DNA of 64,000 nucleotides from Elysia crispata (Eukaryota > Mollusca > Gastropoda > Plakobranchidae). Within the stretch, counting starts at the first letter, position 1, and each line of letters begins with the position of its first letter. The notes beneath the pieces are model-generated. The model saw nothing but the letters and a program-made list of their open reading frames with translations, did no database searches and was not told the origin of the DNA. This document shows positions 13,505 through 57,586 of the stretch, in pieces. The stretch lies in contig JAWDGP010005352.1 of NCBI GenBank assembly GCA_033675545.1, forward strand, positions 288,001-352,000, read 5' to 3'. A program made the position numbers and the translations under genes.

Positions 13505-16216
13505 CTATAATTTTTCAAGTATCTGGTCCACTTTTTTTTCAAGGATTAATACTCTGTCAGAGACTTGAGCAATTGAGTCTGTTTGTAACATCATTTGATG
13601 AGAGAGTTTGGTAAGCTGAGTCAGAATTTCCTGCATTAAGCTGTGCTCTGGAGCTGATTGGAAATGTTCAGATCGGGATGAACCTTCTGAACAATTTCTC
13701 TCACTTAACGGAGGGGCATTTAGCCAGCCTGAAGATGAAAGTAGCCCTGAACTGGCTGCACCTTGATGGAAACTTGGAAGCGGTCGCTCCGTATCTGATA
13801 CTAGATGAGTATGCTCAATACTTGGTTCACCGCTATACATTGAATCCTCAGAACTTTCCTGCCTCTTTTTGGTGTAAAACTTGCTATCTATATCTTTAAC
13901 TAAGTCACAGTGATTCATATCCCACAGAACCTCAAGGAACTCTGTATACCAAGTATTTTTGCGGCAGTGAATTCTGTTCAGCAAGTAGAGAGCTGCATCT
14001 AACAAACTTTCGTTTTTAGATATCTTACGTATTTTTTCTGCTTCATCAGCTGCAATGATCTGTCTCTGTAAAAGTTCTTCAGCCATAGCATCTGGAGTTA
14101 TCGTTTCAGCCAATCTCTTTATGAACAGTTCTATTAACTGAAAAAAATAATAACGACAAAAAAATAGATTAAAACCCAACGGTTCTTTAACTCACTCAAA
14201 ACCATTTTTTTTGGCTTTAAGGATAGGGTACCTTACTAAATCTTTGTCTAGTAACAAAATACACATCTTTAGAAAGTTAAAGTTAAAATAATTTTTGCAA
14301 AGTCTTTACCACCTCAATCATAATGCAAAACAGGGGGCGATAATTTTTTTACCCATCTTCAAACATTTAAGTAAAATAAGTTTGTTTAGCTTTTGTCAAT
14401 GCTTGAAGATAATTTATCTTCCTCGTTGGCTCATAAAACTACATTTTAATATTTTATCAACTTCAGCTGCAAAAAAACTTACTTTGAGATTTCAGGTAAA
14501 GATTTGATAATCCACACTTCTTTAAAGAAAATGTTTTCAAACAATGACTTGACAGTGTCTCAATTAATAGTACAGTGTACACAATTTACAAATAAAGGAT
14601 ACATTTTGAAATGAAAAAAAATCACCATGAAGAAAGAAAGAAGCCTCAAAATGATATTTTACATTGATGAGAATGAGATGCAAAGTCTTAGACACACTTG
14701 ATTTCCACTTAAGAAGCAAAATAGGGGAGGAATAAATTGTATTATAATGAACACCAAATCTCTGTCCCCTTTTCCACCAATTTATCTGATCTTTGATAGA
14801 GAATGTTCAGTGAAAACATTAGGAACCACAAGATTTCACTTTACATATTTGTTTGGAATTGAAAAATGTTTCTAAAAAAAAAATGAAATGCATGGGAAAA
14901 TCTGTAGGCAGTAAATAATCATTTTGTTTTCTTTCTTTTTTTTTTTTTGGCTTTAAGGAAATTCTGAAGCTATGGTTTCTTGATGGAATATAATATCAAA
15001 ACAAAATATGAAAAAAAAAAAATTACACTCTTTACAAATTCTTACTCTGCGATTATCTTCATCACTGCTGCTTAAATTTCCATCCTTTATTACATCTACA
15101 ACAAGAGAATACCCTTGTTCCTCTAGAGCCGAGAGAAGTTGCTGCATAAAATATGTTGAAGAAAAAGAAAAGGAACTTGTATAGCATTTCACGTTAAAAA
15201 GTTAATACATCAATTTATATCATTTATCTTAATACGCAGAGGTTCAGGTTCTCGTTAAATTGGTCCCTTTTAGACAACAATTATAAAAAGAGAATATTAC
15301 GAGTAACAGACCTCAGCTTTTATGTGCCTAATGGTCAAGTTGTGATATGGGTCTTCAGTGAGTGCAGCAAATGGCTTCTGGAAGTTCTACAATCAAGAAT
15401 GAGAATTACAAATTCAATTTTTCTTCAACAAAATAATGTTTCACTGATCAAACTATATCATTTAGTGCTCATACAAATAGAAAGTTAAAGATGGCTTAGA
15501 TATAGGCCTACTCAACCCTAAGGATAAAAAATTATTAAATACTTTTTCAGTGAATATATTGATAAAAAATATTTATCTCGATGATAGAATTGAATCAAGC
15601 TACTTGATATTTTCCTGGTTCGTTAGTTTCTTTCAAGTATTTGAAGAAAATGTCAGCCGCTTGCTTCCTGTCATTCTTAATCTCAAAGATCCTATGGTAT
15701 AGATCTCTCATACAAGGCATTTGAGGGATCAGAAGGGGAATAGTAACTCGCTCTTCAATATATGGCTTTAAAACTGCTATCAGATAACCAAGGTTGTCTT
15801 GAGCATCGCTGGAGGAAAAAAAATAGTTGAAATGCCATCACAAATACCATTAAATCATTATGCAGTTATGTTTATTTGGTTCAAAACAAAAGCTATATTA
15901 AAATACCATGCAATAAAAAGCTTTGACACTCATGAAAGCCAGTTTACAGGGAAATTTGTAATATTTAGAATACATTCATTAAAATTTTCCAGAAATATGA
16001 TGAAACCATATTTTAAAACACTAGATAGAGTCAAGAAGTTCAAATTATGAAATGAAAGAGAACTTAATTGATCAAAAGAAACAGCTACATAAATTTATAT
16101 GTATATGTGTGTGTGTATATATATATATGTGTATGTGTGTGTACAGAGAGAAAGAGAGATAGACAGACAGAGAGAGTGAGTGAGAGTGATAGAGAGAGAG
16201 AGAGAGTGAGTGAGAG

Positions 16217-16263
<47 letters not shown>

Positions 16264-16638
16264 TACTCGAATCGTAGTAGAGCAAGTTGTGCAAATAAAA
16301 TGTCGCTAGTAAGTCACTAGCAAGAAAAAGGTTCGTAAATACTAAGTTTTTGAAACCTGACAATAATTTATGTCTTGCAAGCTATAACATGGTTTTAAAT
16401 TTCATGCAAAGTTTAAAAAAAAAACATTTAACAAAAAAGCCAATAAAAACAAACCACAACCAAACAACAACATAAAACAACTTTAGTAAAATAAATAAAC
16501 GAGGAACGGCTTAAATTAGCTCTTTTGTTTTAAACACCCTTTACATCACAAATATAATGTACACATTATTCTTATCTCGATTTTCGGCGCACCCTACACT
16601 TACCAACTGTCTAAGCTAATGTCTTCGCTATTGTTCAT
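13505..16638 (-). CDS. Stand-alone tandem-CARD protein with coiled-coil tail (RIG-I/MDA5-type CARDs)
   Basis: Five exons join in frame on the minus strand: 16638-16604 (ATG start), 15808-15604, 15386-15312, 15141-15046 and 14137-13505 (stop), giving 347 aa. Donors are GTAAGT, GTAGCT, GTCTGT and GTAAGA, and every acceptor ends in AG. CARD1 covers about residues 16-125; CARD2 about 138-222, with the helix pattern and late LLNRI, W-x3-FL and LVKDI positions of MDA5 CARD2. A Ser/Glu/Pro-rich linker follows, then a heptad coiled coil (about 304-347) ending EKKVDQILEKL. Such CARDs normally sit in front of an RNA helicase or in an adaptor such as MAVS; here there is neither a helicase nor a transmembrane tail. 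An oligomerising adaptor or a decoy regulator of antiviral signalling is inferred. Exons 3 and 4 may be alternatives. Confidence 0.8.
15046..15141 (-). CDS. Exon 4 of the CARD gene, end of CARD1
   Basis: Ninety-six bases (32 codons), phase 0 at both ends, acceptor ATGCAG, donor GTAAGA. It encodes the hydrophobic end of a CARD (LLSALEEQGYSLVVDVI) followed by an acidic Ser/Asp linker into CARD2. It fits the CARD helix 5-6 pattern better than exon 3 does. Confidence 0.75.
15312..15386 (-). CDS. Exon 3 of the CARD gene, possible alternative exon
   Basis: Seventy-five bases (25 codons), phase 0 at both ends, acceptor TTGTAG, donor GTCTGT. Its peptide (start NFQKPFAALTEDPYHNL) resembles the next exon (start QLLSALEEQGYSLVV): AL, acidic residues, then a Tyr-centred hydrophobic pattern and a final Ile. 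Either could form the last helices of CARD1. Skipping it leaves the frame intact and gives a 322-aa protein with a more standard CARD1. Confidence 0.6.
16098..16262. repeat. Compound (TG)/(TA)/(GACA)/(GA) microsatellite in intron 1 of the CARD gene
   Basis: TG and TA repeats (16098-16141) pass into GA with GACA and GAGTGAGTGA interruptions. The phrase GAGTGAGTGAGAGTGATAGA occurs twice. Confidence 0.9.
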
Positions 16639-17142
16639 GGTTGAAAAATATTGTTCTGTCTCCCTCCGCTACTACTAAATGAGAAATTATATAATTGCTG
16701 GCAAACAAAATACATGTAATGAGTTTGATTTCTGGTTTGAAATGGAACTTGATCTACATTTTCTTAAATCTAAGACCGTCGAAATGATTGATCTATAGAC
16801 ATATCTTCAACATAATCGCCACCACAGATGATCCCAGTACCATCTGGGTGATCCCTTCGAATGTCATTTTAATCGAGTTGGAATCTTTGCAATGCATGTA
16901 TCATTCGAACTTAATTAATGTTATCGATAGATTTCTCTTCTCGGAACTCTGAGTAGCCAAGTAGAGACTAGCAGTCAAGTTGGCTCACCGGTCACGATTG
17001 ATTGAGTGTTGCGGAACTCCATCCACTCCAGACTCTTCAATAGTTCTTCACAGTAGGCTAGAAGATCTTGATTCAGAGACTAGATCTAGTTAAAACTAAA
17101 AGACTGTATCATTTTCATGTCAAACGTTATAACTCAAGTTTT
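16639..17142. promoter_or_regulatory. Head-to-head promoter interval between the CARD gene and DGAT1 exon 1a
   Basis: The minus-strand CARD gene starts at 16638 and the plus-strand candidate first exon of DGAT1 has its likely ATG at 17143, leaving 504 bp to hold both 5' UTRs and promoters. I see no clear TATA box. The interval is less repetitive than its surroundings. Shared regulation is inferred from geometry only. Confidence 0.5.
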
Positions 17143-47949
<30,807 letters not shown>

Positions 47950-49588
47950 AAACATTTTGTTGAACATATATATTATTTCATATGTGAGGCAGCTTTTCTG
48001 TCCTTATAAGAGCAGAAAAAAGTCAATATTCAATTTTCATGTGATTCATACTGCTTATTGCAAGTGTCAGAGGAGAGCTGGGTTTTTTTTTCTTTTAAAC
48101 TTGTTGCATCTCTCCTGTGAGCAAAAGCATCTTGTTTACTAAAATTAAATGAAATGCTGTTTCGAGGAGCCTTGTCATTGGTTGATAGGCTTATAAGTTC
48201 TTGATCTCAGTAGATAGTGAGTCCATTTATGGGAATGTTGTAGATAGTAATTGTACATCAATGTGATGGCTGGAAATAAATTTTCCCTCATGGATCATTG
48301 TGAAAAGTGTTAGAATAGTTTAAAATGATGTGTGCATTGTGTTGATAGCTTTATCTCCAAAAATTAAGCAATGTTGATGATGTATGAATTTTATGTAGGC
48401 CTAAATTACCCCCAAAGGGTGAATTTGATTATTTTTTTTCCTAAATCCTACTTTTTGGAGCTTTAGAAAATGGATTAAGAAGCAAGTTCCCATCCCAATA
48501 CATGTTTAAAAATAATTAGTGGCTGATAAAAACTGTCTCCGTGACAATTTTAGTCTTTATGCCAATCAATCTATTCATAAAATTACGCATTTAACTTCCT
48601 TGTTGCGTTCTTGATTCATTATTTTCATTAACACTAAATTGTTTTCTCATTTTGCTATATTAAATTAATGAAATGAGAGGAGGATGAAAATAGCCCCTTA
48701 CCATTAAAAGGAGAGAAACAATTTTTTTTACGTGCCAAACTTTAATTCGGTCACTTAGAGAGGGTTCAATGCAGCCACTGGACATAGGCCAAATTTTTTA
48801 CTTAAGTCTCAGGAGCTTAAGGTGCAAATGTTTACATTTCTCATCTTGGGTTTTATTTGTCTAGTCATAAAATTGTCAGCTTCTCTATCACAGCTTTTGA
48901 GAGACAAATAAGTTTTGCTTCTATATGAAACATTGAAAAAAAAATAATCATGTATTCATTCTTCATTTAAAGAGATTCTGGATAAATAAATGTCAATGCA
49001 GAGAGCACTACTCATTATTGCCTTTCATCTTAATCTTTTTCTTCTCCTAAATGCCTGTGGAAAATAATTTTTGCCTTAATTACTTTTGCAGCATTACAAA
49101 CCATCTTAATGTTGGTAGAATTTTTGAAGGTGAAATTTTCGTTTGTATGTGATGCATGATGCTTCAGTATGTAAGGTTTTGATTTTCTAACAAGTTTGTG
49201 GGTATGGTCAAGAGGAGATGTGGAAGAGTCGTGCCTAATCAATCTATATTTTCTAAATCACCTCATGCAGAAATACCTCCTGTATTTTTTTTTCAAGATC
49301 ATTATAAAATGGAATTTTGATTTCAACTTTAATTAACAGATTGCCTTGATTACTTATTGGTACTCTTACTGGTTTTGTATTTGCTCCACATATTGCACTG
49401 AGGTATGCCTATTACTGTATTGAGGAACTCAAAATTATTTTGGTTTCTGCATAATTATTAATTATCAATGACTAAATACAGGGGCACATAGTTATCTAGC
49501 AATATTGTGGGTCATATGGTCAATATGGCCCCAATGATTGTTTTGGAGTATGCAGATGAGCTTAAGGAGATATACTGATGATAATAAA
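47950..49588 (+). promoter_or_regulatory. DGAT1: DGAT1 3' UTR with candidate polyadenylation signals
   Basis: AATAAA occurs at 48275-48280, 48985-48990 and 49583-49588. The last is followed by a GT/T-rich stretch (GTTTTTAT, GGTGTGTCTTATTTTTT), the usual downstream element, making it the best candidate. Which sites are used cannot be told from sequence. Confidence 0.4.
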
Positions 49589-50788
49589 CTGTTTTTATAT
49601 CAGGTGTGTCTTATTTTTTCAACATGATTTTTTTCATAATATGATGTGCAGTGTAAAGCTTAACCTTGTCTGTCAAAAATAATTTCACTGCCTAAATTCA
49701 TGATCCATCATTTTTTCTTTTGTCTTGTACGGTTCTTGGAGGAGATTTATTGTTTGATGAAATTATTTATCACTCATTCAAGCAATTATATAAGGCTTTC
49801 TGTAAGTGAACCCAACAAAGATGGGTATTGCTTTCAATGAGACAAATGCCATAAGTATATTTCTCTGTCAAAATACAAGAAATTTCAAGATGATTGCATT
49901 GAATCTTTCATTTTTTAAATATTTTATGAATAGACTGAAGTAATATAATAATACAATAATGAGATGCTTGTTGTATATTTGCAAATTCTGATTTTTTTTC
50001 CTTGTGGTTCTCTACTTAGTACACCACTCTAGCAAATTCTTGTTCTTTTTTTTTATTTTTGACAAGTGAATGTAATCACAAAAAATGGCAAATCATTTAT
50101 ATGTTTGTAGGGTTTTGAATTTTGTAAAAACATTTTTTGATACTTTGAAATTCTTTTCTGACATAGTTTCACACTTTTTGCTTTTCTTTTCTTTTCTTTT
50201 TTTTTCTTCTTCATTCCCTGTGTATGCTTTTACAATTTTATTCTTTTAGGACCTTTTGCTGTAACAGTGCAATTGAATGAATGGTAGATAGCTTTTTTTT
50301 TAATTCATTACACTTCATCTTAATTTCATTGAGGCTTGAACAAAAATTTATTACCAAGGTTTTTTTAAAGTCATGATATTTTGTGATTCGTTTATTTTAC
50401 ATAGACCTTTCTTCTATTTTGTCTCTTACTTTTTTACAAAGTTTACTAGTATTTTAACAGGTTCCCAGGGCAGAGGTGGTCAGGCTACCATTCAAGCTTA
50501 CTTTTATGTTGATCTATACTGTTTCTTGCTCATTAAATATAATTATAATTTAACAAGTGACCAAACTGGCAACTGCTGTTATTTCCTTGTTTAACAACTG
50601 GACTGAAATTAAATGCGGTCAATGTAATCTGCACTTTATTCTCTATGCAAAACTTCATCTATGAACACTTCTTGCAAACTAGTGTTATAGCCACCAAATA
50701 TTTATTTACTACCATACTAGTAGTTTTAGTTGATGAGCAAAAACCAATAAATCCTTGAGGTTGCTTCTGATGGATTTGCACTCAGGCT

Positions 50789-51270
50789 GTCATTTATCCC
50801 TGCTTTAATGCTGTTCTCTCAATACTCTTTATGTGGCAGGGATCTACTCGGGGGGCAAGGGGTTCACTTGTGGTATCTCAGTCAGATGCTCAGAGCTGTC
50901 AGGTCACTAAAGCCATAAGACAGGTTTTCAGATGGTCAATTGTTTTTTTTAATATGACATCCTCTTTAATAAAGATCAAATGTAGTCCATTTAATTATGT
51001 TTAGATCAATTAGATGGTGATAGTGAACTTGTCATTTATCCCTGCTTTAATGCTGTTCTCTCAATACTCTTTATGTGGCAGGGATCTACTCGGGGGCAAG
51101 GGGTTCACTTGTGGTATCTCAGTCAGATGCTCAGAGCTGTCAGGTCACTAAAGCCATAAGACAGGTTTTCAGATGGTCAATTGTTTTTTTTAATATGACA
51201 TCCTCTTTAATAAAGTTCAAATGTGGTCCATTTAAATATGTTTAGATCAATTAGATGGTGATAGTTAACT
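50789..51270. repeat. 242-bp tandem duplication, two near-identical copies
   Basis: Copy 1 is 50789-51030 and copy 2 is 51031-51270. They differ by one G in a G run, GATC/GTTC, TGTAG/TGTGG, TTAATT/TTAAAT and GTGAACT/GTTAACT. Such high identity in noncoding DNA indicates a recent event or an assembly artefact. Confidence 0.95.
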
Positions 51271-52661
51271 GGAAACCTTGACTATGACTAAATCAAGCCA
51301 TTAAATCCAGTTAACACTTAACTAAACTTATGGAATGTGAGACAGATTCTTGGTTTTAGACCCTGAGTTATCTTGGTAGACCCTCAATGAAGACATATCC
51401 TGAGAAGAATTAAATTTTGGGGAAGCTGACAAATCAAAGAGCATGGACTCACAAAAGAATTAATTTGCACACAATCTTTTCATAACAGTTATGCTTCTTG
51501 TTTTATGAGTTGTTGCAGCAGTAGTGTTGAAGATAGTAGAAATAGGAGCAATAAGTATATGAAGTAGTGCAGACATCAGTGGCAGTAAGAACAGCAGTTA
51601 TGAAATTTATTTTCACAACATTCTATGCTGAACATTGGTGCTTGAAATTTATTTTGCCTTTTGGGATTATTTTAAAATGTGATAACCCTTACTAAAACCA
51701 AAATTGTCTCCAAGACTTGTGTCAATGCTGCGTCAACAGAGTATCTTGAGATTAAACCAGTAGAGAAGCAGGTGATTCTGATTGTAGTTTGTTGTTGCTA
51801 TCATGCTTTAAATGTATCTATAATAGGCTGAGATAAGCTTTTACCATGACGGTCTGGTTCAAACAAGAAACATATATCACAGTAAATGAAGTTGAGATAC
51901 TTAGCTGACTATATTGCTGTTTAATTTTATGCCATTAACTTTTTTTTTTCATTCTATATATGTTGTATGTTAGCATTTGAGAAAAAAGGATAATTGTAAA
52001 AATTGTACAGTTTTTTTTTTCTTTCCTAGACTTATTTATATATACACAATTGTTTTATTTCATTGATCTATACATATTGGCCTCATATAATCATGAAAGT
52101 CAAATTTTACATCTTCAGACTTGCTAAAATTTATAGAGGCATTGCTGAAATAATTTCAAGTTTGTTAAACTCTATTTTGGAGAGCAAAGGGATGAGTGTC
52201 TTTCGTGAATATTTATCACATTGTTTTGAAAAAAATTTTATGTCAGGCTCTTAAAAGCAGCTGTTATATAATGACAGTATTGCGAAAGTTTAAGATCAGC
52301 TGTCGACTCCTGTAGGAGAATCACTCTGTTCTTGACTTGCTTGACCATTCCATCTATATTAGGGCTAGTAACTTGAATTTTTTTGTATTGTTTTTGTTAT
52401 TTCATGAAAACATCCAAATCTTTTCATTGATGGACAGACTTGTTGTATTTTTCTTAGGGTTTTGTGTATTTTAGACTAAAACCAAAACAAAATGGGTGCC
52501 GTATTATTTTTTATACAACCATTCTGTGAATTTATTTTGAATCATGTACTAGGAGATGAAAAAGTAAATAAAATTTATCAAATCACAACTCTTTTTGTCA
52601 CTCTTCTTTTTTTTTTTTAAATTTTGATGATGTTTGATAGAGTTACTCAAAGAGATGCACG

Positions 52662-52690
<29 letters not shown>
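52662..52690. repeat. (TA)n microsatellite, about 14 units
   Basis: GTATATAT run ending at TTTTGC. Confidence 0.9.
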
Positions 52691-52695
<5 letters not shown>

Positions 52696-55600
52696 TTTAC
52701 CAAAGGTGGCAGTTGGGATATCAAGGATGATAAGACAACCACTTTTCTCCATCTTTGTTCTTACTACTTTAACTTTACAAAAGGCTTCATCTAATTCTAA
52801 ATGCCCATTCTATGTTGTCTTTCCACTTACTTCTTTAACCTACCTTCTCCCTCCTCCACCTCTTATTTCCCCTCATCAAGCAGGATCATATTTACGTCTT
52901 GTTGATCTTATATTTCCATACCATTTCATTTTGTTTGTTTCCAGAGATTAGATTTTTAAAGGACTTATTTGTTTACCTGAATCTGTTCCTTTCTTTCTCC
53001 TTTGTGACATAATCCTGAGGTAGATTTGCAAATATCATTATAAACGTACCATATATGTAGCTTTAATCTGTCTCTCTAAATTTGCTGAGAGAGTCCATGT
53101 GCACAGGAAGATTGAAAGGATGAGGGAATGAATCAGCCTTATTTTGGAGCAGGTACAACATTCTTAGAAAAAGGGCTTGTTGGTTAAAATATCTAATTGT
53201 TTAAAAAGTTGTGAGTGATGAGAATTCCAACAAAGTTATGTCAAAGATGAGCTTACCTATAAGCGCATAGTTTTGTGAATATGTTATCATTACAAGGGTT
53301 AGTTAAAAAAATAGGGCTTTTGAAAAGTCAGAAGACTGAGCATTTAATAGAAAGTTATTAAAAATAATGCTGTGATAAATTTGAGATTAGAATGGCCAGT
53401 GAAAATTATATATTATTTGATACATTTCCTGCATGAATGGTTCTCCTTAAATGTTATCTCATATTTGTGTCCATAGCTCTTCCAAGAAGTCTGAGGGGAA
53501 ATAGCGAGTTCATTATCCTCAAACTGCTGTTGTCCTACTTTCAATTATCAGCAATACTAATAGGACACAATTCCTATTGCATTATCTTGATAGGAGTTTG
53601 AAAATGACCTAAATGAAGATAAATACTGAAGTCAAGCATGTGCATCTACTTGCAAGTGATACTTAAGGGTCAATGACCTAAAAAATCTGATTTTATAAAT
53701 ATGATTTCAAATATTGCATATTGTTACAATGACTTAATGGTGTCATATAACTTATATATTTGTCATTTAAGCTACATGTATAAAGTAAGATTTCAAAATA
53801 TTGTATTAGAGACCTTTATTGAGATTTTGGAAATATACAAAGATTGATGCACTATAGTTCAGTGGCAATCACAGCAATAATGTACTTAAGTACACAGAGC
53901 ATTTAATAATACTATAGTAATAACAACATTATTAACAACTTGATTTACATAATGCCTCGCTTTCGACTGCTCATAGAATCTCACTGCCCAAAAACAGAAG
54001 TAATAACTATCTGTTTTTCCCTTACTTCTTTTTTTATTTCAGAAAATCATAAGGGCACATCTTATAATAATATACTCAGACCTCCATCCATGTATAACCC
54101 TCACCCTCAAATCCCTTCCCTTTCATTCTATAATATTTATTTATTAGCATTTATCAGAAGTGCCTTTTAAAAATTCATCTGTAAATAGTGAGCTATGCCA
54201 TCTTCTATGATGATCTGGGGTCTTTATAATTCTCATTTAAAATAGCAAAAAGCATGTTATATGTAGTAAATGATCACAGGAAAGATAAGTCTTCTACAAA
54301 AGTTTAAATAATGACAGATGTGAGTTTTTAATTCCCTTACAAGTATTTGAAATGACTACATGTAAACAACTGAGCATGATATAGTTAAAGGAGAGGCCAC
54401 ATTCATAGTCATATTCACTGCCGAACAAGAATGTACTTGCCCTCTATGTATCTCAGTAAATCTCTACTGTTACCTATACTTAACAATGGCTGTCTTGGAC
54501 AAGTAAAACTATGCTGTCCAAATTCTTTGTGTTTGATTGAAGGCTATTAAAAATGACAATGGGGCTGAGACAGTGACAGTCACTTAAGTCAACTCTAAAC
54601 TCTATGTTATCTCAGTCAGACAACAGAGGGATGCAGCAACACAAACACAGATGAGTAAAAAACTTACATTATCACACTCATGTTTGAGCTTCCAATAAAC
54701 TTAATTAAGATTTTAATCAATTCAAAGCTTGGAATCCCTGCTCAACTGTAATTTTGAATTTAAAGATCAAAGCCTATATGGTTGATAATCCTTCAACACA
54801 TAGTCTGACCAGTAACTGCATTGATGCAAGTAACTGTACAACTTTTGTCTACTCATCTTATTTTCATTCCATGTTAAACAGTGCATGAATGATGATAGAG
54901 CTGGGATAGGTAAGTTGAGATAAATTAACACACCCCCTTCATGTTTTTTTTAAATTCTTATTCTGCAAATTATTTCACCATAGTTCTAGAATTTAGTCAT
55001 CACACCTTAAAGTCGGTATGATGAGGTTTCCGACTTGCTATGTTAAAAAAAGAAGTTAAGATTAGGTTTACCTTTTACAAAGCCCTGCTTCATTTCCAGT
55101 CAATGACCCCTTGTCCAAAGACTACACCTGTCTGGCTATTGTCCCTTCTCACTATAAAGTACATGTGTGGTTGATGGGTCGCATAAAATTCTTCTGAATG
55201 TAGACACTTGTTCCTTCTAACAGTCAGCATTGAGCAGGGATCCGTGATAAGAGACTTGTGAAACAGTATTTAGATCTATTTGTGTAGGTAAGACGTGTGT
55301 GAATGTGAGAAGGGTGAGTTGTACCCCTTCTCTACTCAGCCAGACTCAAATCAACCACAATGGCCACAAACATTTCCGCTTTACATTCATTCTAACTCTG
55401 TATCCGATACTGCCAATGCGCAAGATCCAGCTATAGTGCATGAGTCTAAGGGGCAGAGGAGTCTGCATTAAAACGGCTGATTGAAATGTTTTTTTATTTT
55501 GTCAGTTTCTTCCCTTCTGTTCAAACTGTGTACCCGTATTTAGATAATATGATAAAAGTGTTCAAAATAAGTATTGAAGTACCATTTCAAGAAAACAGTT

Positions 55601-57586
55601 AAATGGAAATGCCCTGGACTACAGAACTGTGCAAGCAGAGTTGGTTTGGTAGAGTTGGTGCACTGTGCATCCTAGAATGTTAAAATCAGGCATGTCAAGG
55701 CATAAGTACAGATGATATGCAGATTTATCAGACGAATGAACTTAGCTTCAACCAATAAAAATCTGAAACAAATATAATTTATGATCATGCTATTATTTAT
55801 GAAATTTTTCTTTTCTTCTCCTAATTTGCCAATAAGAAAGCCAAGGAGAACCCTAACTTTTTCTTTGATTAAAACACCAGGTCAGACCAAATGCTGTTGA
55901 ATTAAATCAAAGACATATCATTTTAAAATCTAACACAGAAACCGATACAAATTGAAAGAAAACTGAAAAATAAACTTTCTACAACTATGGATTTATTATG
56001 TTTTAGAAGAAAATGATGTTAGCTAAATACTCATAAAACATAAAATGATAGACATTAAAGTAAGGAGTCTTTCCAAATAAAAAAAAATATAAACATTCAG
56101 TGCAAACAGAGTGCAATTTGTAAATAACATTCAAAGTGATAACAAAAATAAAGTTGTATATTTTACATAAAAAAAAGAACAGCTAGGGAAGATACCACAA
56201 AGAAATACATACATGTACTTTTTTTTTAAAGGCTATCTTTTTCTTATTTATTGCTTCCAAAAAGAAATTGAAACAATGGCTATGATTTCAACAAAAAAAA
56301 AATAAATAAAAACCTTAATAAGAAAGGGCTCAAGATTCAACAATATTTTTGAAACAATGTTCATCTTTTTTCACCAGCTTAAGTAGATAACAATGAATGA
56401 GAGTAGCTCTATACAAATCACACATGAAACAACTAAACAATTTTAAATAAGAATGAAGAAATAATGAAAACAAATGTATATCGACAAGAACGAAAAAAAA
56501 AAGAGCACCAAAAATATTGCCTTTTGATTCTGAAAAAAGCACAAAAGTAAAATCTTTAATGGCTTAGATCATTTTACAATGCAAGGAGGCAGCATTCACA
56601 ATTACTTGCAGAATGCAGAATTCCAGTGATTTTGAGATCACTTAAAAGTGGCTTGCTGCTTCCCAACAATAAACATGCTTAAGAGACATTCTCATATCTT
56701 CATACAACATTGATATGCTCAGATCTATCCTTTCCACATAATCATAGTTATTAAGCATTCATTGTGCGTAAATGATGTTATTCCTTCAGTGCATTTATTG
56801 CTACAATTGCCACTAAAATAGAATTTACCAAGGAACTTCTTTCCTGAAAGACCTTGCATTGATTTTTTATTTTCTACCTTTAATCCTGCCCCACAACTTC
56901 ATAATTAAACTCATTTAAATCTGACGAATGACTCCTTTTTCTACATCCTCATTATAAAAACTTCTAGAAAGACATACATTTCGTACTTTTTGATAAAACA
57001 AATAGAACCACAAAAATCTTGTGTCTTTATTTTGCTATTTATGGGAATGTTTTTTTTTATAATTGTAGTTTACTCTTTTTCTGCTAACTTTCTGATTCAC
57101 AGAATTTTTTTTTTCTTTTAAGTACTAATTCCGTGAAGAAAAAAGATCTTATATGTTTAGGCATTTGTTTTTATATTCAAGGTATTTGTGTGAGTTTGTA
57201 TGGCTATATCTGCACCTTTTTTCAAATTTGAGTTTCTCAAACTGGGAAATCCCCCACAAGTAAATTTTTTATGACAGAAATTAGAAAGTGAATTATAAAC
57301 AACCAGAACCTCTGATTCCAAAAATTTTGTTTTTATCAGTCTTATTGATGACAGCAAGGTGCTAACTCTATTATCAAAATGTAAAACAAGCATTCTGAAA
57401 GCTCATAAATTTTTGTGTGTCTATATCACTGTAACAATTGGGCAAAACATTTTTTTAGACCTGACATTCTGACTTCTTCAGAAGTTTCAAAAAGTAATGG
57501 AACAATAACATATATGTCACGGAATATCATGCCACGTAAGGTAATGAATGAAATGCATTTTAAACAAATGATAACAGGCAACAAAA

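Larger units (their letters stand above)
49589..57586. other. Intergenic DNA between convergent DGAT1 and UBA2
   Basis: AT-rich, no gene recognised; it holds the 242-bp duplication and a (TA)n at 52662-52690. Long T runs on the plus strand and A runs near 56060-56500 fit 3' flanks of convergent genes. A minus-strand AATAAA (TTTATT at 57026-57031) could serve UBA2. Confidence 0.5.
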
